From the NCBI GenBank assembly GCA_020350725.1, contig CP070719.1, forward strand, positions 1,393,065 to 1,401,448: a stretch of 8,384 bases of DNA. The letters run 5' to 3'. The notes under the pieces were generated by a model. It worked only from the letters and a program-made list of their open reading frames with translations, ran no database searches and was not told where the DNA came from. This stretch comes from a bacterium (GTDB lineage Bacteria; BMS3Abin14). A program made the translations under genes and the position numbers. Below are positions 5,764 to 8,384 of the stretch, one piece after another (the stretch's first letter is position 1; each line of letters begins with the position of its first letter).

Positions 5764-6974
5764 GGAAAGACGACGAGACCCGGCCGGCCGACGGGGATTC
5801 CGAGACCTCCGGGCCGGTTATAGACCCCGGGGATTATGCATCCGACGTGCCGGCCCGGGAGGTGGTGGACAGTCTCGCCGAGCTGTCCCCATCGATGGGG
5901 GATCGATCCGCGGCTGTCGGCGTGGACGTGACGGAAGCGTGCCGGTCGGGGTCCTATTTCCAGGTGGACCATTCCCTGGTCTATTCGGCATCCGGACAGG
6001 CGGGCCTTGAGGTGATGGGCCTGGCCGAAGCCCTTGCCAGGCACGGCTGGCTGGAGGAGTACCGTTGGAAACTCCTGCCCCGGGACATGGACAGGTACAC
6101 CGCATCCGTCGGCACCTCGCCCCACGGTGGCTATTTCATCAGATCTCTGGCCGGCGCCAGGGCCACCTTTCCCCTTCAGGCCTGTCTCTATATGACCAGG
6201 GAGGGGATGGTCCAGAATGTCCACAACATCATTATCGCCGAGGAGGGCTCGGACCTGTCCGTCATTACAGGCTGCACCACCGGGCCGTCCGTGAGGTCAG
6301 GGCTCCACATAGGCGTCTCCGAGTTCTACGTCAAGAGGGGAGCCAGGCTGACCTTCACCATGCTGCACAACTGGGCCGAGGGCATGGCTGTCAGACCTCG
6401 GTCTGCGGCCCTTCTCGAGGAGGGTGCCGTGTTCGTCAGCAACTACATCTGCATCGCCCCGGTCATGGACCTCCAGATGTGCCCGAGGGCCCTGTGCGCG
6501 GGAAAGGGGTCCGTGGCCCGGTTCAGCAACGTCCTGATGGCCCCCCCCGGGTGCCGGCTCGATGTCGGATCCAGCGTGTTCCTCAGGGCGGAGGAAAGCC
6601 GGGCCGAGGTCCTGTCGCGGGCTGTGACAACGGGGGGCCACATAGCGGCCAGAGGGCTCCTGGTGGGCGAGGTGCCGGGCGTGAAGGCCCACATGGATTG
6701 CAGGGGATTGATCCTCTCCCCCGAGGGAACCATCCGCGCCGTCCCGGAACTGAGAGGGGATGCCCGTGACGTCGACATGTCCCACGAGGCGGCCGTGGGC
6801 AGGATCGCCGAGGACGAGATCCTCTACCTGATGTCCAGAGGCCTGACAGAGGAGGAGGCGGTCTCAGCCATCGTCAGGGGATTCCTCGACGTACAGATCA
6901 AAGGCCTTCCCGGGAGGTTGAGAGATGACGTGGAAAGGGTTATCGCCGAGGTCGCCGGCAGAGGGGAGATCTAG
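5739..6974 (+). CDS. sufB: SufB/SufD-family Fe-S cluster scaffold (SmsB-like)
   Basis: The product (411 residues) is the scaffold partner of the upstream ATPase. Residues ~1-35 are acidic and unconserved. Conserved sequence begins near SGSYFQVDHSLVYS (70-83). The core has VQNVHNIIIAEEGSDLSVITGCTTG (158-182), typical of the beta-helix of SufB. C321 in HMDCRGLIL occupies the position of the functional Cys (C405) of E. coli SufB, and H349/E350 in MSHEAAVGRI match the His-Glu cluster ligands at the SufB/SufD interface. The end, EILYLMSRGLTEEEAVSAIVRGFLD, is diagnostic. As the only SufB/D gene here it probably forms a homodimer in an SmsB2C2 complex. Its start overlaps the ATPase gene by 25 nt, implying translational coupling. 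GAGG is only 1 nt before this ATG; a GTG at 5748 (codon 4) has it at 10 nt and may be the true start. Confidence 0.9.
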   Translation: MCAVLEKIGKDDETRPADGDSETSGPVIDPGDYASDVPAREVVDSLAELSPSMGDRSAAVGVDVTEACRSGSYFQVDHSLVYSASGQAGLEVMGLAEALARHGWLEEYRWKLLPRDMDRYTASVGTSPHGGYFIRSLAGARATFPLQACLYMTREGMVQNVHNIIIAEEGSDLSVITGCTTGPSVRSGLHIGVSEFYVKRGARLTFTMLHNWAEGMAVRPRSAALLEEGAVFVSNYICIAPVMDLQMCPRALCAGKGSVARFSNVLMAPPGCRLDVGSSVFLRAEESRAEVLSRAVTTGGHIAARGLLVGEVPGVKAHMDCRGLILSPEGTIRAVPELRGDARDVDMSHEAAVGRIAEDEILYLMSRGLTEEEAVSAIVRGFLDVQIKGLPGRLRDDVERVIAEVAGRGEI

Positions 6975-6992
6975 GGAAAAGGAGGAGTTCTC

Positions 6993-7856
6993 ATGGCCTT
7001 TCCGGCAAGTGCCGTCGACAGGACGAGATTCGGCTCTTCGGGCCCCGAAATCACCATTGTCGGCCTGGGTGGGGAGGGGGTTCTTCGCACCTGGGGTAGA
7101 GGATCGGAGGCCGAAGGGGTCATTCGCCAGGCCCTGACGGAGGGGATCGGTTACTTCGACTCCGCCCGGGTCTACTCGGGCAGCGAGACCTATTACGGCT
7201 CCGTCTGGGCGGAGTCTCCGGAGGATCGCAGCCGGATATTCCAGACGAGCAAGTCCGCCAGCAGGGACCGGGACGGCGCCCTTGCCGATCTGCACACCAC
7301 CCTTGACACCCTGTCCGTCTCCCACCTGGATCTCTGGCAGATCCACGACGTGAGGACAAGGGAGGATCTGAGACAGATCGAGGGCGGCGGCGGAGCCCTT
7401 GAGGCCTTCCTGCAGGCCAGGGAGGAGGGTCTGGCGCGCCACATCGGGGTGACGGGGCATTCCGACCCCGAGATACTTGCCAGGGCCGTCAGCGACTGGC
7501 CGCTGGACTCCGTTCTCCTCCCGGTAAACCCGGTCGAGAGTGTTCTGGGAGGTTTCCTCGATACGGTCCTTCCCCTGGCCCTTCAGAGGGGGATGGCGGC
7601 CATCGGCATGAAGATCCTGGGGGCCTCTCACTACCTGTCGAGCCAGGCGGGGTTAGATCCGCAAACCCTGATCCGCTACGCCCTGTCACAGGGGATCACG
7701 CTGGCCATCGTGGGGTGTTCCACCCCCGGCGAGGTGCGTGAGCTGGCCGCCGCGGGGAGAGGCTTCGAACCCATGACCCCTGAGGAACAGGAGCGGATCA
7801 AGGATACATTCAGTCCTCACGTCCGGAGGCTGGCTTTCTACAGGGAGATCTTTTGA
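6993..7856 (+). CDS. Aldo/keto reductase
   Basis: This 287-residue NAD(P)H-dependent oxidoreductase has a TIM-barrel fold. The AKR catalytic tetrad is complete: D56 and Y61 in YFDSARVYSGSE, K87 in FQTSKS and H118 in LWQIHDV. ARHIGVTGHSDPEIL (148-162) and LAIVGCSTPGEV (237-248) are the later strands, the latter forming part of the cofactor phosphate pocket. It belongs to the group whose members often carry a C-terminal Cys-rich 4Fe-4S extension. This protein ends without one and keeps only a single Cys (C242). The start is secure: AGGAGG 7 nt before the ATG. It lies 18 nt after the scaffold gene, so it is probably transcribed with the Fe-S assembly pair. The natural substrate is unknown, and the role in Fe-S metabolism, if any, rests on position alone. 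Confidence 0.92.
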   Translation: MAFPASAVDRTRFGSSGPEITIVGLGGEGVLRTWGRGSEAEGVIRQALTEGIGYFDSARVYSGSETYYGSVWAESPEDRSRIFQTSKSASRDRDGALADLHTTLDTLSVSHLDLWQIHDVRTREDLRQIEGGGGALEAFLQAREEGLARHIGVTGHSDPEILARAVSDWPLDSVLLPVNPVESVLGGFLDTVLPLALQRGMAAIGMKILGASHYLSSQAGLDPQTLIRYALSQGITLAIVGCSTPGEVRELAAAGRGFEPMTPEEQERIKDTFSPHVRRLAFYREIF

Positions 7857-7915
7857 ACCGCTTAAGATCAGGCGTGGCAATAGGCCGGCGGTTCGCGACC
7901 GAAGGGGTTTAACCG

Positions 7916-8384
7916 TCACAGGACCTGCACGATCTCGTCCAGGTCCTTCCTTTTCTTGTCTCCTTTTTTCTCAAAACCTTTCCTGGGGTAGCCGAGTGGC
8001 GTAATGGAGTACACGCGCTCGCTCTCCTTGAGGGAAAGAGCTTCCCTGAGGATCGCCGGGTCGAACGCGGCGATCCAGCAGGTAGCCACCCCCTCGGATT
8101 CGGCTGCCAGGATCATGTGATCCATGGCGATGGTAAGGTCTGTCTCGAGGGAATTGTAGCCGTCTGCCTGACGCACCCACGACTCATTGACGTCGCCGAC
8201 GACCACCAATATGTGGGGAGCGTCCTGGAACCAGGACCGCGTGTAGCAGGGACGCACTCGGCGGAGCATCTCGGCCGAGGAAACGACGAGGAACCGCCAC
8301 GGTTGCCGGTTGGCGGCCGAGGGGGCCAGCCTCCCCGCCTCAAGGATCCTGTCGAGCGTTTCCCCACTCAGCCGCCGGTCGGGA
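7916..8384 (-). CDS. Nitroreductase family FMN enzyme (5' end beyond window)
   Basis: The reading frame is open through the right edge of the window. About 156 residues are visible, and the in-frame ATG at 8269 is internal rather than the start. The visible N-terminal part, RRLSGETLDRILEAGRLAPS followed by AANRQPWRFLVVSS, is the classic nitroreductase FMN-binding block, so only the first residues (including the usual Arg-rich R-R-S-x-R motif) are missing. Further signs are SLETDLTIAMDHMILAAESEGVATCWIAAFDP and the end YSITPLGYPRKGFEKK, which matches the family's conserved PLGYP. Such enzymes are FMN-bound homodimers that reduce nitro compounds, quinones or other acceptors with NAD(P)H; the substrate is not evident. 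The C-terminus is Lys-rich (EKKGDKKRKD). It is convergent with the aldo/keto reductase, 59 bp away, with no clear terminator between. Confidence 0.9.
   Translation of the reverse strand, partial: PDRRLSGETLDRILEAGRLAPSAANRQPWRFLVVSSAEMLRRVRPCYTRSWFQDAPHILVVVGDVNESWVRQADGYNSLETDLTIAMDHMILAAESEGVATCWIAAFDPAILREALSLKESERVYSITPLGYPRKGFEKKGDKKRKDLDEIVQVL

Noticed and set aside
7855-7894. Inverted repeat GAACCGC / GCGGTTC between the aldo/keto reductase and nitroreductase
   Set aside because: The 26-nt loop and lack of a T run after the stem on either strand make a bidirectional terminator unconvincing.

Overview
The window is GC-rich with dense, short-spaced genes, most using good Shine-Dalgarno sequences. 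It looks like bacterial chromosome. The gene content (exported PQQ-type sugar dehydrogenase, exported dienelactone hydrolase, a minimal SufC/SufB-type Fe-S assembly pair, an aldo/keto reductase and a nitroreductase) fits a free-living, possibly anaerobic-lineage bacterium such as a Desulfobacterota-like organism. That placement is an inference from gene style and is weak. No rRNA, tRNA, transposase, phage gene or CRISPR array is visible.

Layout. Bases 1-470 hold no credible gene. They consist of a roughly 223-bp inverted repeat with a 71-nt all-G/C centre (including a strong G-quadruplex pattern), followed by two ~97-bp composite units built from degenerate 7-bp repeats. Next comes a minus-strand exported PQQ-dependent sugar dehydrogenase (471-1616). 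Divergent from it is a plus-strand exported protein (1743-3449) that joins a trypsin/HtrA-like domain lacking all three catalytic residues to about eight TPR repeats. On the minus strand follow an exported dienelactone-hydrolase-family enzyme (3488-4291) and a small exported ankyrin-repeat protein (4453-4884).

Divergent from the ankyrin gene is a plus-strand cluster: a SufC-type ABC ATPase (5035-5763), an overlapping SufB/SufD-family scaffold (5739-6974) and, 18 nt later, an aldo/keto reductase (6993-7856). The ATPase and scaffold occur without sufA, sufS, sufE or sufU in the window. This matches the two-gene SUF-like minimal (SMS) arrangement for Fe-S cluster assembly. A 17-bp near-palindrome overlies the probable promoter/RBS region of this cluster. 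The window ends inside a minus-strand nitroreductase-family gene (7916-8384, 5' part missing).

How the parts may work together: SmsC and SmsB would form the cytoplasmic ATP-driven Fe-S scaffold complex. The four exported proteins (sugar dehydrogenase, pseudoprotease-TPR, hydrolase, ankyrin protein) act in the cell envelope, but nothing in the sequence ties them into one pathway. The least ordinary items are the heptad-repeat/palindrome region at the left edge, the dead-protease-TPR fusion, and the Sms operon with its operator-like palindrome and overlapping gene junction.
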